A stretch of 64,000 bases of DNA from Tolypeutes matacus. Its lineage: Eukaryota; Chordata; Mammalia; Cingulata; Chlamyphoridae. The notes beneath the pieces are model-generated. The model was not told where the DNA came from, made no database searches, and worked only from the letters and a program-made list of their open reading frames with translations. Below are positions 1 to 11,270 of this stretch, piece after piece. The position numbers were made by a program, and so were the translations under genes. The DNA lies in the NCBI GenBank assembly GCA_026826555.1, contig JAKSZT010054573.1, positions 1,359,109 to 1,423,108 of the forward strand. Direction: 5' to 3'. Numbering within the stretch: the first letter of the stretch is position 1; each line of letters starts with the position of its first letter.

Positions 1-2485
1 GAGGAGTGACCCTTGCCCGGACGACGTTGGCAGGGCTTTTTATGTGTGCAGTGTACTTGCAAGGATGCTTTGGAAAGGATGATGGTGGGAGGAGACGCCT
101 GGAAGCTTAGGTACAGTGGGCATAAGGATGAGGATTTAAAGCCGAGGAAGAGTCGCGTGACTTCACGAGCCTTTGAAGCCACGGCAGGTGACTCCTGAAA
201 GATGAGGGAAGTACCAGTGTGGAATGACAGGGAGGAAGACATGTCTTGAAACTGTTGTCTTAGCACCAGGAAGCCAGAACCCAGGGCAAGTGGGGCGGGT
301 TTTCACCCTGCTCTCCCTCCATGTCTACCTGAATGGGCTGAACACACTCTGTCAGTAGCTCTTGGCCACCCAGTGACTGCTTCCTGTGGCTGTCGTGCCG
401 GGGACCCTTGGGCTGTTGTGATTTCCACTCCACGGTCATGTTCATTATTTAACAAGGGACTTCTGAAAACCCAGTTCCTTTGCCCCTGTTGCGTGACTTG
501 GGATGGAAACTCCAAGCGCTGGCAAGACAGTGGGAAAGATACTTTAAAGCAGATGGACCTCTTAAAAGGCCCAATTTTAAATAGAATCAGGAAAATGCAA
601 ATATGTCATCTCACTTAACCATAGCAGTAGCATCATCTTCAGCATCCTCAGTCCTGGCCATCTGGGCTTGATTCTCGTCTTCTGAATTCTGTGGGAGCTA
701 TTTTGGTCCTGCTTGGGAAAGTTTCTGCTGAGTTCCAAGCAGGATGAGAATCTAGTCCTGTTCCTGAAATAGAAAGGCTTTGGTTTTTTTCCACTCGTAG
801 TTTGAGAAAAATTGCTTTGGGAAAAAGAATTTGGGACATTAGACTATATTTAAGGGGTGAAGAATTTTTCACATATTGTCTGCTATCAGTTTGGAGCTCA
901 AACATGACATTTACAAGTAAATAAGACAGATTCCTCCAGATCCGGTAAAACACAACACAACACTTTTCCCATAATGTTGATATTTCTATGGTATTCCTTA
1001 TTGCAGATATCTTTGGATGCGTTTACTCTGTTTCCTAAGAAAGTTCTGGGAGGGGACACACGTTGTATGGAGATAGGCTCAGAGTGGAGGAGAAAGTCTA
1101 TCTCCTTTCTCTGCCTCTCTGTCACTACCTTCCTCCTCAGTTTCAAACTCTGTGGAAACTGCTAAAATATGCTGTGAGTCATTGAATCCATAAACATTAC
1201 TTTCCTTTAAAACTGGTACAGATGCTGTTGCACCATCCATATAAACCTCCTGAAGCGAAAAACGCTGCCCACGCTCTCTGCACCCTAACACTTCCTTGTT
1301 TTCATTTTTTCTCTTCTCCCGTCTTGTCCTTGCCCATATGTGTGCATAATTTAAAAAAAATGTTTTAATCATAGTATAAGATGTGGTACAACAGATCATT
1401 TTTGGTAAGTAACTTTTTACTTGATTTTGCCTATTTCACAATTGGAAATTTTCTTCAAATAATTTTGTAAGAACTACCAAATCCAGCAATATATATTTAA
1501 CACTCGCTAGAAAGATACTTTAACTTTAAACAGTAGGAAAGAATCGAATTTTGTATTCTCTTTTTTTAAAACAATTTTAAGTTTACAGTAAGCATTTCAG
1601 TGTTAATGCCAGTGTCCCGACTAGTACTGAGTGGTCACGTATTCCATTTTAAATCATCTCCTTGTCATGCAGGAGTGTGTGCTTTTTCAGTTAGAATACC
1701 TATACTCTCAATCATTCTATAAACTTCGGACGCAACTGCTGTCAGTAGAAATTCCAGGTGACCACTTGCACGGCGCTACTGAATTACAGGGGGTCGCTGA
1801 TCTTCCAAGCCGCAGATACCGGGCTCAGCCCCAGCCAAGGGTGAGGCAGGGAGTCCCGGCTGCAGACCTGTAGCCATCTTCAGTTTGCCTCTTCTCTCAT
1901 GCTGGGGCATCAGCAGATGCACATGAAGGTTAGAGGCAGGCGGGTTGTGACGTGTGGGCTCCATCCCTCCCAGCTATGTCATGCTAAAAGTACCCTGGTT
2001 TTCCTTTGGAAAACGAACTCCTTCACTCTTTTTCTAACAATGGGTTTGGGAAGCTCGAGCCTCCTTCTGTATTCTCAGAGTCGACCTCACTGCCGTATGT
2101 AGTGAGCAGCTCTCGAGATGCTAACCACACCGACCTGTCTCAGAATGGGCAGGTTGCTCAGTTCAAGCCACTGAGAGATTTGCATGGCAAAATGCATCCA
2201 CCGGACACGAGTTGTAAGAGATGTTCATTCTTCCCATGGCTGGTATGAAAGGAGACTGTGAGCCTGCAACGGGACACGGAGCCCTTCAGTGAGCACAGAC
2301 GTAGAGTCTGGGATGCAGAGGCCACTGGTTGAAGCCTGATGTATGCTGCCAGCACTGGAGAAGGAAGAGTAGCGAGACAGAGAGGGGTCACTGGTGACTT
2401 GTTATGAGCAAGCATCGTTATCAGATCTGGGAGACAATACTGGAATTTTTCTTTTCTGTAAATCCAGTAAATTGTCTGTTGTTTA
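1..2485. other. unrecognised single-copy-looking DNA
   Basis: I recognise no gene and no repeat here. The longest open frames are 106 codons on the minus strand (1079-1399) and 101 codons on the minus strand (648-953). Neither has recognisable domains or exon-like boundaries. The part from about 1720 to 2400 is somewhat richer in GC and CpG than its flanks and holds an 80-codon plus-strand frame at 2006-2248, but nothing supports translation. Confidence 0.5.
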
Positions 2486-2489
2486 ACCT

Positions 2490-2750
2490 GCTCTATCTAT
2501 TGCAATAGCCACTAGCCTCATGTACACTTGAAATTTGTCTTGTCCAATCAAGATGCGTAAAATAAACACTGTATTTCACAGACTTAATACAAAAATATTT
2601 TATATTAGTTGTTGAAATTATACTATTTTACATATACTGGGTTAGTAAAATGTTACTGAAATTGTTTCACCTATTTCGTCTAGAAATTTTTAGATTATAT
2701 GTGTATTTGTGGCCCTCAATATATTTCCAGGAGATGACAGTCATTTAACC
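2490..2750. mobile_element. old hAT-type DNA transposon fossil
   Basis: The stretch contains 'caatagccactagcc', then an A/T-rich core with 'cagacttaatacaaaaa', then 'tttcacctatttc' and 'tgtggccctcaatatatttc'. This order matches a widespread mammalian non-autonomous DNA transposon that I remember by pattern, not by a firm name. The AATAAA near 2560 lies inside this element and should not be read as a gene's polyadenylation signal. Terminal repeats are too eroded to place exact ends. Confidence 0.55.
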
Positions 2751-2754
2751 CATT

Positions 2755-4790
2755 TTGAGTTTTCTCTGATATGTAACATGAACGTTTTTGATTCGTAGTA
2801 TAACTTACTTCTGAAATCCCAGTTGGGTTATACCAAGATTGACTTTCATACTTTGAAAAGTCACTCACTTTTAAGTTAGCGCTGATATATATTTGAGTCC
2901 CTTGGCTAGCTGAGTCACTTTAGTTCTGCATGTATGAGTTTTTTCACTTGCAACATTTACCTAAGTTCTTTGGCTACTACTTTTGAGGACTTAGGACCCA
3001 CAGAGGCTTTCTTGTCTCTGAAAAGCAGAAAATCTCTTTAAGGGCTTCTTATTCCCAAAGTCACTGCAATGGCCAAAGTGAGCTGAAATTCTCTCCTCTC
3101 TTATACGTCAGTAGAGCAGCCAGCTTCCAAGATGGCCACCGGGGAGCCCTACTTTCTCATATCAGTGCCCTTGTGCGGTCCCCTCATGGGCTCAACTGGC
3201 TGACTTGACTTTTTATCTAATAAAAATCGTTCCCTAAATTATATTTACTTTCCAAGAAAAATGGTCCTCAAGCGTATGTCCCTTTCCTAAGTCACCTCCT
3301 CCTTTTCTCCAAATGACTTCTCCGCTGAAATCTGAGATATCTTATTTATGTGGTTACATTTAAGGTGAGCAGAATATGCTATTCCTTATTCTCTAAAAAC
3401 TCAAGAATGGTCTTGGTTATAAAAATTGCCCTTGTTAGTTTTGAGGTGCCAAGTGTATCTTTGTAATGCTTCACATTGCTTGAATAATAAATGCAAATAA
3501 TTCCAGTCTTGAAAGAGCTTTTAGAGGTAAACTGGTCCATCTCGCCCTTCAGATGCTTGGAAATCCTCAACATTATAACTTCCAGGGGTCACTCAACCCA
3601 TGATTAAATATGATGCTAGCCTTGTCCAGTTGCAGACAGCTCTAAATTTTAGAGCAGAGTCATTTATCCTTGGGTCCTTTGACCATGCTGAAATATATAG
3701 ATGGGCTACTGGCATCTGTGAGCCCCTGAGGTAGTATATTCATACTGTGAGATGTGTTCCTATGACTTTTTTGTGTGTGAAAAGAGTTTATAGCTTTTCT
3801 ATTTAATGTTAAGAACCAGTCTCTCATGTTGAGTTCACATTGACTTCTGCAACTTCTACTCATGAGTCTACCCATGAGCTCTCCTTTATAGAGACACATT
3901 CACAAGGGAAACCCACATGACCCTCCCTCTTTCCCAAGCTCTACTTCTCTCCTCATGTCAGGACACTTTGACATCCACCTATAGGGCCAGTTGTCCCAGC
4001 TTCTACCACTACTCCAGACGGTAGATCGAGGGGTTTAAGGAGTCATGTTCAACAGTCTGAGGTCTCTCTGGGGTCACTTTGTCACTGCCCTAGCTCACCA
4101 CCCAGACCTCCTCCACTCTCTAGGCTCTGTTAAAGGTTGGGTAACCTGCCTATCTTGACTGCTGTCGTAGAAAACACCCGACACCACAGGACTCTTAAGG
4201 CTGCTCATCTCCTTGCTGAGCAGCCGTAATCTGGGGCGTGGTCTTCCGCCTTGGAATTCAGTCACAGGGAGAGGAGCCTTAGTTCTTGCTGAAATATTTT
4301 GCTGGTGTTAACTTCTGCCTGTCTTAATTTACAACTGTTTCTTGCCCATCCCCCTTTTGTTTTGCTTTGATTTGCTTGCTCTCAGGGTACCCCATGCTTC
4401 CAGGCAGTTACAGGTCAAGGTAACCCCCTACCACCCATTAGTTTTCTATGGGAATACAGAGCTGGATTGTCCCTGGAGGACTAGACTGGATTTCCCACCC
4501 TGAGGCTCAGAGTATGTTAATCTTATTTCAGATCTCACCCTCTCATCATGACTGCAGTTAAACTGGTCCTCACACACAGAGTCATCTCTGGCTGTGATGG
4601 AATCTTTGCCAATAGGCCATTTGTCAGGCTGTTTGAAAGTAACTATTTTTTATAAATTTGGACAAATCATGACTCTCTGGTCCTCTCTCATCTGTTAAAT
4701 AAAGGGCTTCTGTAGCTGAATTCTGAGATTTCTTATGCTCTAGATGTCTAGATTCTTCCCAGTTTTCTCAATTCATACCCTCTCCATCAT
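2755..4790. other. unrecognised DNA
   Basis: No gene or confidently named repeat is visible. The stretch is A/T-rich to about 3600 and more mixed to 4400. A short piece at about 4660-4735 has MIR-like wording but is too eroded to call. Confidence 0.45.
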
Positions 4791-4794
4791 TCTG

Positions 4795-4985
4795 ATGATT
4801 AAAACCTTGTTCAAACCCTACTTTTTCAGTGTCCAATTGAAATGCCCAAACGAAATAACTGTTATCAAGTGCTTTTCCCCCATTTTTGAGTCCAGTCGGT
4901 GCTGTCTTTATCTTTCTAACCCAAATCTAACACAGTGCCTAGTACATGTCAGCTGTTTTTAAATGTTTATTGAAGAAATGTATGT
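4795..4985 (+). mobile_element. L2 LINE 3' end fragment
   Basis: The segment ends in 'cacagtgcctagtacatg' followed by a 'tttattgaagaaatgtatgttgaat' type tail, which is the typical 3' end of mammalian L2. Upstream sequence is consistent with L2 3' UTR but diverged. This is an ancient, inactive fragment without coding capacity. Confidence 0.5.
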
Positions 4986-4989
4986 TGAA

Positions 4990-5870
4990 TTCATTCTCAA
5001 AGCCATTGCAAATATCTCTGAAAACAATTTAACGTTCTTCTAGTTAGAAATTCCCTCTCACTCCTCCACAAATTATCAATGACAAGAAAGGGCCGCCTCC
5101 AATTATTTTCATGCCAAAAGAAGTGAAAAGTCTGTTTATTCCCTCAAGTGTCACTTACCTGGCGATTTCTTTACATTTTTAGGAAACAGCCTGGGTCAGC
5201 CTCAGGAGAATTGCTTGCCATTTCAAAAGCGGGTAATGAAGCCCTAGTGCCCGGCCCCAGCCTGCTGGCAGTCTGTTTGCATAAGCGTTTGAGTGCACTT
5301 CAATCCTTATGAAAATGATTCTGAGACTCGCTAATCTTGGATTTATTGTAACTGTGAAACATTTATAGAGATAATGTCTTAAGTAGAAAGTGCTTATCCT
5401 TAAATCCCGAAGAAAACCACAATAAAAGGCTTGATTTAAGTGAATTTTGTCTATGGCGACCTGTATCCAACTCCAGCTATCTACAGTAATTGTCCACAAA
5501 GTGGGGCCATATAGATAAAGGGATCTAGAAAATAAACCAGTTGATTAACCTGGGCCAGTGTCCTGACCTCAGTAAGGAGCTGGAATCCGAAATTCAAGTA
5601 ATGCCTCAAAGCTGAAACACATGCAGTGCTTGAGCAAGCAAGCAAACCCTGTTGACCTATTTGCGCTCCTCTGTACTAACGTAGAATAGTCATTTAGGAA
5701 AATGGAATGAAAATAAATGCATGCACAGTATATGGGGACTGTATTTTCTCCGTGGCTTTTCTGTAAACCAACAACTTCTCTAAAAGAGAAAAATAGATAA
5801 ATAAGTAAATGCATGTGCAAAAAACTCAGAATTTACATGTATTGAACAACTGTGTCAAACGTTTTTCATA
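4990..5870. other. unrecognised DNA, possible conserved non-coding block
   Basis: No repeat is recognised. The part at 5200-5500 is moderately complex sequence containing an octamer-like 'tttgcataa' and homeodomain-like A/T cores. Its longest frame (106 codons, minus, 5179-5499) has no domain. It would be a reasonable place to look for cross-species conservation, but that cannot be judged here. Confidence 0.35.
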
Positions 5871-5872
5871 GC

Positions 5873-5984
5873 CCAATGGTTCCGAAGCCTGCAGCACTTA
5901 CTCACTACTCAGGTCAGTCCAATCAGAATTTCTGGGATAAGGATCTTTTTTAAAAGTCCTCTTCCAGGCTTGAGAACTGCTGAC
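5873..5984 (+). mobile_element. MER5-like hAT MITE fragment
   Basis: The piece opens with 'caatggttccgaag' and closes with 'cttgagaactgctg'. These resemble the inverted ends (CAGTGGTTCTCAA type) of the MER5 group of hAT-Charlie non-autonomous elements. It is short and internally deleted. Confidence 0.45.
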
Positions 5985-6019
5985 AGATGCTGTCTTCCCA
6001 ACAGCCCTGTGACACAGGG

Positions 6020-6182
6020 CAGTGATTTGAGAAGTCCCCGTACAGCAGGCCCAGCAGCATCACCTGGGACTTCATGGAAATACAAAGTCGGAGCCCCAGC
6101 CCAGCCCTACTGATCAGAAACTCTGAGGGTGGGCCCAGGAATTGTGTTTACCAAGCCCTCCGGGCACACTGAAGATCGAGGA
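6020..6182 (+). mobile_element. MER5-group hAT element
   Basis: The order 'cagcagcatcacctggga', 'tactgatcagaaactctga', 'gggtgggcccagg' and 'caagccctccgg' is the hallmark of the MER5/MER3-type hAT-Charlie elements found throughout eutherian genomes. It begins at 'cagtgatttgag'. It lies only 35 bp after another MER5-like piece. Confidence 0.7.
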
Positions 6183-6234
6183 CGTCTGGTGAATACCAAG
6201 CAAAAGTGGGTTCCTGCCTGATGTGCTTCATTAA

Positions 6235-6780
6235 TGACCAGTTCCCGAGGTACCAGGGTTTCAGAGAGAGAGAGAATTTATTTGCTTGCACATTGCCAAG
6301 GAGGACAGTGGCAAAGGTGCCCCCAAACTGCCTCCTGGCACTGCAGTAATCCTAATGGTTTTATCATGCCCAGGCTTAGCAGTTTATGCTAATGGATAAT
6401 TGGGGTGGGGCTGGCTCAGGTTCCTTCCTTAATAAACATTAAAGGGCTGAACAGGATGGGGGGTGGGTGCAAAACCAGGGTGTCACAAAGTTATTACAAA
6501 CGCAAGGCAATCATTATCAGAGATCAAGACATCTGGGATGGGATGGGTGCAGAAGGTAGGTCAGCTACAAGGATTTCAGTTATGGATTTCAAACGGGGGT
6601 GGAGTGATGACCATTTCAATCAAAATGTTCATAAATAAGAGGAAGCTCCGTCTGGAATAATCATCATGATAGCCAGTCTTAATTGGAAATGGCCATGTAC
6701 AAATGTAGGATCCATCTGGAATAATCATCACAATGGAAGGTGTTTAGTTGGAAATGACCATATACAAAAGATGAGGTCGC
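6235..6780 (-). mobile_element. probable old LTR with duplicated internal segment
   Basis: On the minus strand an AATAAA lies near 6283 at one end of the segment. At the other end a block of about 60 bp is repeated with a period of about 64 bp (6645-6702 and 6709-6768, both containing 'tctggaataatcatca' and 'ggaaatg(a/g)ccat'). A polyadenylation signal plus a duplicated enhancer-sized block is the layout of a retroviral LTR with U3 repeats. No TG/CA ends or TSD could be fixed, so this is inference. Confidence 0.3.
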
Positions 6781-6784
6781 TTTA

Positions 6785-8720
6785 GCCAATTTTGGTAATA
6801 TCAGATATTAACCTTGGGCTATTTTATAATATACTGGAAGAAGAAGGCATCTATCTATATAATTCAGTAATCATAATTATTTAATCATAATTAAATCATA
6901 CCTTTACCTCTGTTCACACTGGTAAAGGTAGCTTTATGACCGTTTTACACAAGAGGGCATTATAATTAAGAGATATTAAATGATATTCCCCTAAATGAGG
7001 CCGATCGGTTAAGGGGTGTGTGCGGAGGTAGGTGGAGTTGGAGGCCTGATTTTAATTAATCAAAAAGTTTGAGTTTTTTAAACAAGGTTAAACAGAAAGA
7101 ACTTAGGAGCTCATTAACAAACAATTCCTTCTGGGAAACATGATTTTATTATTTTAATAATTTGATTTTGTAGTCATTTTCCTTAAGACCAGTAATAAAT
7201 ACAAAACAGAATAATAACCACATAAGCCATTAAGAATGAATTATAGTACAAAGTAGGCTATATTTTATATTCAAAGGAAACCCTTTCACTGTGGTAATTT
7301 TGCTTGCTAATTACTTATTCTAATGCTCTCTTTATCTTCATAATGCATGAGCTTATCATATATTCTTACTTATGACTCAAATAAAAAGCAACCTACCATT
7401 CATTTTCCATCAGTTTTGTATGAATCTTGTATATTCTGACTACAAATGAAATGAGATACAAAAAATTTTATTGTCTGATAGACGAGCAGTATTTAAATGC
7501 ACATTTGAGATAGAATTTTGTTTATAGTTATGCTAAATAGGAGTCAAGTTTTCTTGGATCTCAAAAGTGCAAATGGACTACTCCTGTTCCTTGATCCAAA
7601 AGAACTGTGATTATTTGTCCTTGCATGACCTGCTTTCATGCTATTTATTTGGTTATTTATTTTATTCATATAAGTAACATTTTAGTTTAATCGTGGATTG
7701 TTTACATAAGGGTTAGTATGTATTCAGATATTAGGTAAAGGTGGGGGAAGGAAGCCTATATTGAAATCATAAAGAGAAAAAATTCATATTATAAACATTC
7801 CATAAACTCCTAGAAGAGGCAACAAGAGACAGAAGACTGCCGTTAACTGAAGTGTTGAAAGGCATGTGAATTTTGATCCTCTGAAAGAGCAGGAAAGCTG
7901 CCATTACAAAAATCCAGGCATTGTGTGAACTAGATATGATAGGACAGAGGAGACGAGGAGGGAAATTGGATGCAAGTCATAAAGTACAGTAAATCATGGG
8001 CGCAGCTGCCTGTCCTCGGGAGTCTCAGAATCTCAGCATAAGCACTCAATAGCCAGGGCGTGCTCTCTTTCAGGGCCGCTGACCAGGGGAGTGCTTTGGC
8101 ACATGAGGTTACCTTGGAGAGACAGCGCCCACGTGTGCCCAGATGGACGGCCTAGAAGGACGTTGGAGGAAGCCGCAGAGGGAAGAGCTGACCCCAGCTT
8201 CTTTCCCTGTGAGCCCACTTTGCCCCCGGCATGCTTCCCTTCCCTGGCTCACACACAGGAGTGTGTAAAGCACAAGATCCATTTTTCAAACTGTACCACC
8301 AGGGTATAGAATAAAGCCACTTTAAAGAATGTTGAGAAATACTGAATGTTAAGAGATCCGTGTGCATGTGAGAGAGTGTGTGTATGTTCTGAACCTCAGA
8401 ACTGAACGTTGACTTAGTTGTATCCTTCAAGATGAGAACATTGGGAGCAAAAGAAAATATCAAAAGTAAAGTTGCAGATGACTTCCCAGAGCTTAAAAAT
8501 GACTAGTATATGGGGAATTATCAGGTCCATTGAATTCTTGGTAAAATTATTATGAAAAGAAGCCCACAGGCTCTATGAATCAATTTTTAATCAAAACAAA
8601 GAAGAAAGAAGATGCCTCACATATCAAGTAAGTTTTGAGGCTATGAAAATGTCCAAATGAAGTCATCACGAAGATGATACCCTTCTACTCTGGGTTTCCT
8701 TGCTTTCAGCTTCTTGCTTC
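6785..8720. other. A/T-rich unrecognised DNA with a GC-richer patch
   Basis: From 6785 to about 7980 the sequence is A/T-rich without a recognised element, apart from MIR-like wording around 6910-6990. From 7995 to 8270 it becomes GC-richer with several CpGs. No splice-bounded frame or promoter motif was found in that patch. Confidence 0.4.
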
Positions 8721-8723
8721 TCT

Positions 8724-8743
8724 CCCCCCCCCCCCCCCCCCCC
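8724..8743 (+). repeat. poly-C homopolymer, 20 bases
   Basis: An uninterrupted run of twenty C lies between 'ttgcttctct' and 'agtgaagc'. Poly-C runs this long are rare in mammalian DNA. The exact length is uncertain because homopolymers are error-prone in sequencing. Confidence 0.95.
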
Positions 8744-9059
8744 AGTGAAGCTAGAGAGCGTAGTGAAGCTACATTAGCTCAGAGAAAGCATTCACCACGG
8801 GATGTAATCAATCCTGTTTCCTTTAAGAATGCATGAAGTATTGTCAAGAAGTGATTCATGCTATGAGTGAGTATAAAGGAGGATTAACCTAGAAGGGGGC
8901 TTAGCAATGGCCATGCAAAGCACAGTTAAAGCTGAGTTCTCAAGGAAGGTTAAGAGTTTACTAGGCAAATAGGATCGATGGATTGTTTATTCCAGATTCC
9001 GAGAAAAGATGGTCATGTAGTAAATCGCATGACACACTCATTTAAATGACTCAGATGTT

Positions 9060-9720
9060 ATTGGGGTACAAGACTTAAAGGGGGAAGATAGTGCAAAGTG
9101 ACCCTAGAGAGCTTGGTGGATACAGATCCCTAAAATCGTGGTAGGCTATGAAGGATGTTGACATCATCCCAGGAACAACAGAAATTCATTGATGAGTTCG
9201 TGCAGGAGTGACAAGATGAGGTCTGCATTTTCAAAAAGGTCACCAGGCTATTGTTGAAAATGTATTGATGAGTGGAAAAAATACGTGGTGGGTTCAGTTC
9301 GGAGGCCCTGCTGTAGTCCAGGGGACGCATGACGGCAGTTGTAACAAGGTGGCGACAGAGGAAATTGACAGGAATAAATTGTTTTGAGGGTGTTTGGTAG
9401 CTAAAATCCACAGGGCAAGGCAATCGATTGTGCATGGAGGAGGTGGGGAGACGGCCGTCATAAAGTGCTCCCAGGTTTCTGGGGTTGTGCAGCTGGCTGG
9501 TCAGTGTGGCATTCATTGACATACACAAGAAGAAGCACTTTCAGATGCTCATGAGTTTAGTTCTGGGTGGTGATGAGGTTGAAGTGCCTTTGAGATTTGC
9601 AAGTGGACGTTGTTGTATGGACGTATGAAAGGTATGGATTAGGGACATTTATTTGGATTAAAATGTAGTTATTGATTTCTGCAACAGTTGTAGATAAGAT
9701 TGCCCAGGGAGAGGAGGAAA
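9060..9720 (-). mobile_element. L2 LINE fragment
   Basis: Read on the plus strand, the segment follows the reverse complement of L2 in order. It holds a 'gtagtccaggggac' block, then a 'ttctggggttgtgcagctgg' block, then 'gtttagttctggg' with 'gatgaggttgaagtgcctttg', and ends near 'gcccagggagag'. The length and colinearity make chance unlikely. The element is frameshifted throughout and cannot encode the L2 protein. Confidence 0.65.
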
Positions 9721-9811
9721 AAAAAAAAAAAGAATATTTAAAGGTCATACTAGGTTCTCAATAACCATTTGTCTTTCTCACATGTGAAAATTTATTCTTG
9801 ACAGATTAACA

Positions 9812-10085
9812 CAGATTAATTTTTTTTAATTTACTTTTTTTTTTTTTACAGATACTGAGATTACTTAAAATGTTACACAAAAAATATAGGGCTTCCCATA
9901 TGCCCCACTCCCCACTCCTCCCACACCCTCCCACATAAACAGCATCCTTCATTAGTGTGGCACATTCATTGCAATTGATAAATGCATCCTGGGGCATTGC
10001 CACTGAGCATGGACCAGAGTTCACATTGTAGTCTACACTCTATGCCACACAATTCTGCAAGCCATGGAACAGACTAATTTTAAAC
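9812..10085 (-). mobile_element. old L1 3' end (L1M type)
   Basis: A T-rich tract at 9815-9850 is the poly-A tail read from the other strand. It is followed by 'atagggcttcccatatgcc', 'ccctcccacataaacagcat' and 'attagtgtggcacattc'. This order matches the reverse complement of the 3' UTR of old mammalian L1 subfamilies. The MLT1 LTR at 10121 lies just beyond. Confidence 0.6.
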
Positions 10086-10169
10086 ACAGTTTTGGTTAGG
10101 AATTAGGAGTTGGAGAGATTTGTTATAGGTTGAATAATGGCTCCTGAAGATACCAGGTCTAAATCCCCG

Positions 10170-10830
10170 TGTAATGGTCAATTTCCTGAAGCAACTTGGC
10201 TGGGTGATGGTGTCCACTTGACTGGTCAAGCAAGAACTGTCCTGGCTGTTACTGTGAGGGCATCTCATGGATTTATCTGTTTATTTATTTACTTATTTTT
10301 TTTTTTAAGATTTTTTTTTTAAATTTATTTATTCATTTATCCCCCCCTTGCTGCTTGTGCTCGCTGGGTCAGCCAACCACGCCGTGCGGGCAGGCTTGCC
10401 TTCACCATGAGGCCCCGGGAACCGAACCCAGGGCCCCCCATATGGTAAACGGGAGCCCCACTGATTGAGCCACAGCCGCTTCCCTCATGGATTTAAATAA
10501 TTAGCTGTTTGCATCTATGACTGATGACATCTACAATCACCTGAGGAGATTGCCTTCACAGTGAGAGATGCCTCATCCAATCAGTTGAAGGCTTTAAAGG
10601 AGAACTGAAGATTTTAGCAATCCGAAAGGAGAATATCTGTGTCTACTTCAGTCATCCAGCCTCTCCTGGGGAATTCAGTGTCATCACTAAGTTGCACCCT
10701 TGAGGCTGCCCTACAGAATTCGGATTTTCCAATCCCTACCATCATATGAGCCATTTCCTATATTAAACCTCTTAATATTTACCCGTATATCTCCTGTTGC
10801 TTCTGTTTTTGTGGAGAATCTGGCTACACT
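10170..10830 (+). mobile_element. ERVL-type solo LTR (family A, copy 1), carrying a SINE
   Basis: The LTR begins 'tgtaatggtcaa' and ends at 'ctacact'. It is bracketed by the 5-bp TSD ccccg (10165-10169 and 10831-10835), which fits ERVL integration. Internal wording ('tcatccaatcagttgaagg', 'atatctcctgttg') is shared with the LTRs at 21788 and 43847. Without the SINE it is about 440 bp, the same size as those two. It resembles MLT2-class ERVL LTRs. No internal retroviral genes are attached. Confidence 0.75.
10276..10483 (-). mobile_element. DAS-type SINE
   Basis: The complement reads as a DAS head (gggaagcggctgtggctca), a B box in 'ctgggttcggttcc' and a tail ending in an A-rich 'ataaatgaataaataaattt' run. 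A perfect 12-bp TSD, ctcatggattta, flanks it (10264-10275 and 10484-10495). It belongs to the same subfamily as the copy at 35574, sharing 'caagc(a/c)cgcc' and 'ggttggctgaccc'. It interrupts the ERVL-type LTR and is therefore the youngest layer of this nest. Confidence 0.9.
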
Positions 10831-11270
10831 CCCCGGAACCTTTAGTGTTTCCACTGTGGCAAAGGTTTTGCGGATGTGATGAAGTTAAGGGTCTTGAGAT
10901 GGGGGAGGTTATCCTGGGTTATCTGGCTGGGTCCTCTATGCAAGCACAAGGGGCCTTAGAAGGAAGAGGCAGAGGAGGTTTGACACACACAGAAGGAAAG
11001 ATAATGTGACGACGGGTGCAGAGACCGGGGTGATGTGGCTGGAAGCCCAGGAATTCCAGCAGCCACCAGGCCTTCCAGGCAGAGCAGAGCCCTGTCAACA
11101 CTTGACTGCGCTCAGCGATACTGATTTTGAAGTTCTGACCTCCCAAACCCCGAGAGACTAAATTTCTGTTCTTAATGCAAGGTTGTTAAATGTATGATGA
11201 ATATCTCATGTTGTGCATTCTTGACTTTGGTAAACAGAAAAGTATAAATCCAGAGCTGTTTGTAGCCTCT

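Larger units (their letters stand above)
10121..11188 (+). mobile_element. MLT1 (MaLR) LTR, split by a younger LTR
   Basis: The 5' part (10121-10164) begins 'tgttataggttgaataatgg', the usual start of MLT1 LTRs. The 3' part resumes at about 10836 with 'gaacctttagtgtttcc', 'gcggatgtgatgaagttaag', 'ttatcctgggttatctgg' and 'gaagttctgacctccc', in MLT1 order. Between them sits a complete ERVL-type LTR with a 5-bp TSD. The GC-rich minisatellite begins about 80 bp after the 3' end. Confidence 0.75.

Noticed and set aside
2006..2570. An 80-codon frame followed by AATAAA as a last exon with polyadenylation signal
   Set aside because: The AATAAA lies inside a DNA transposon fossil, and no splice acceptor or known protein supports the frame.
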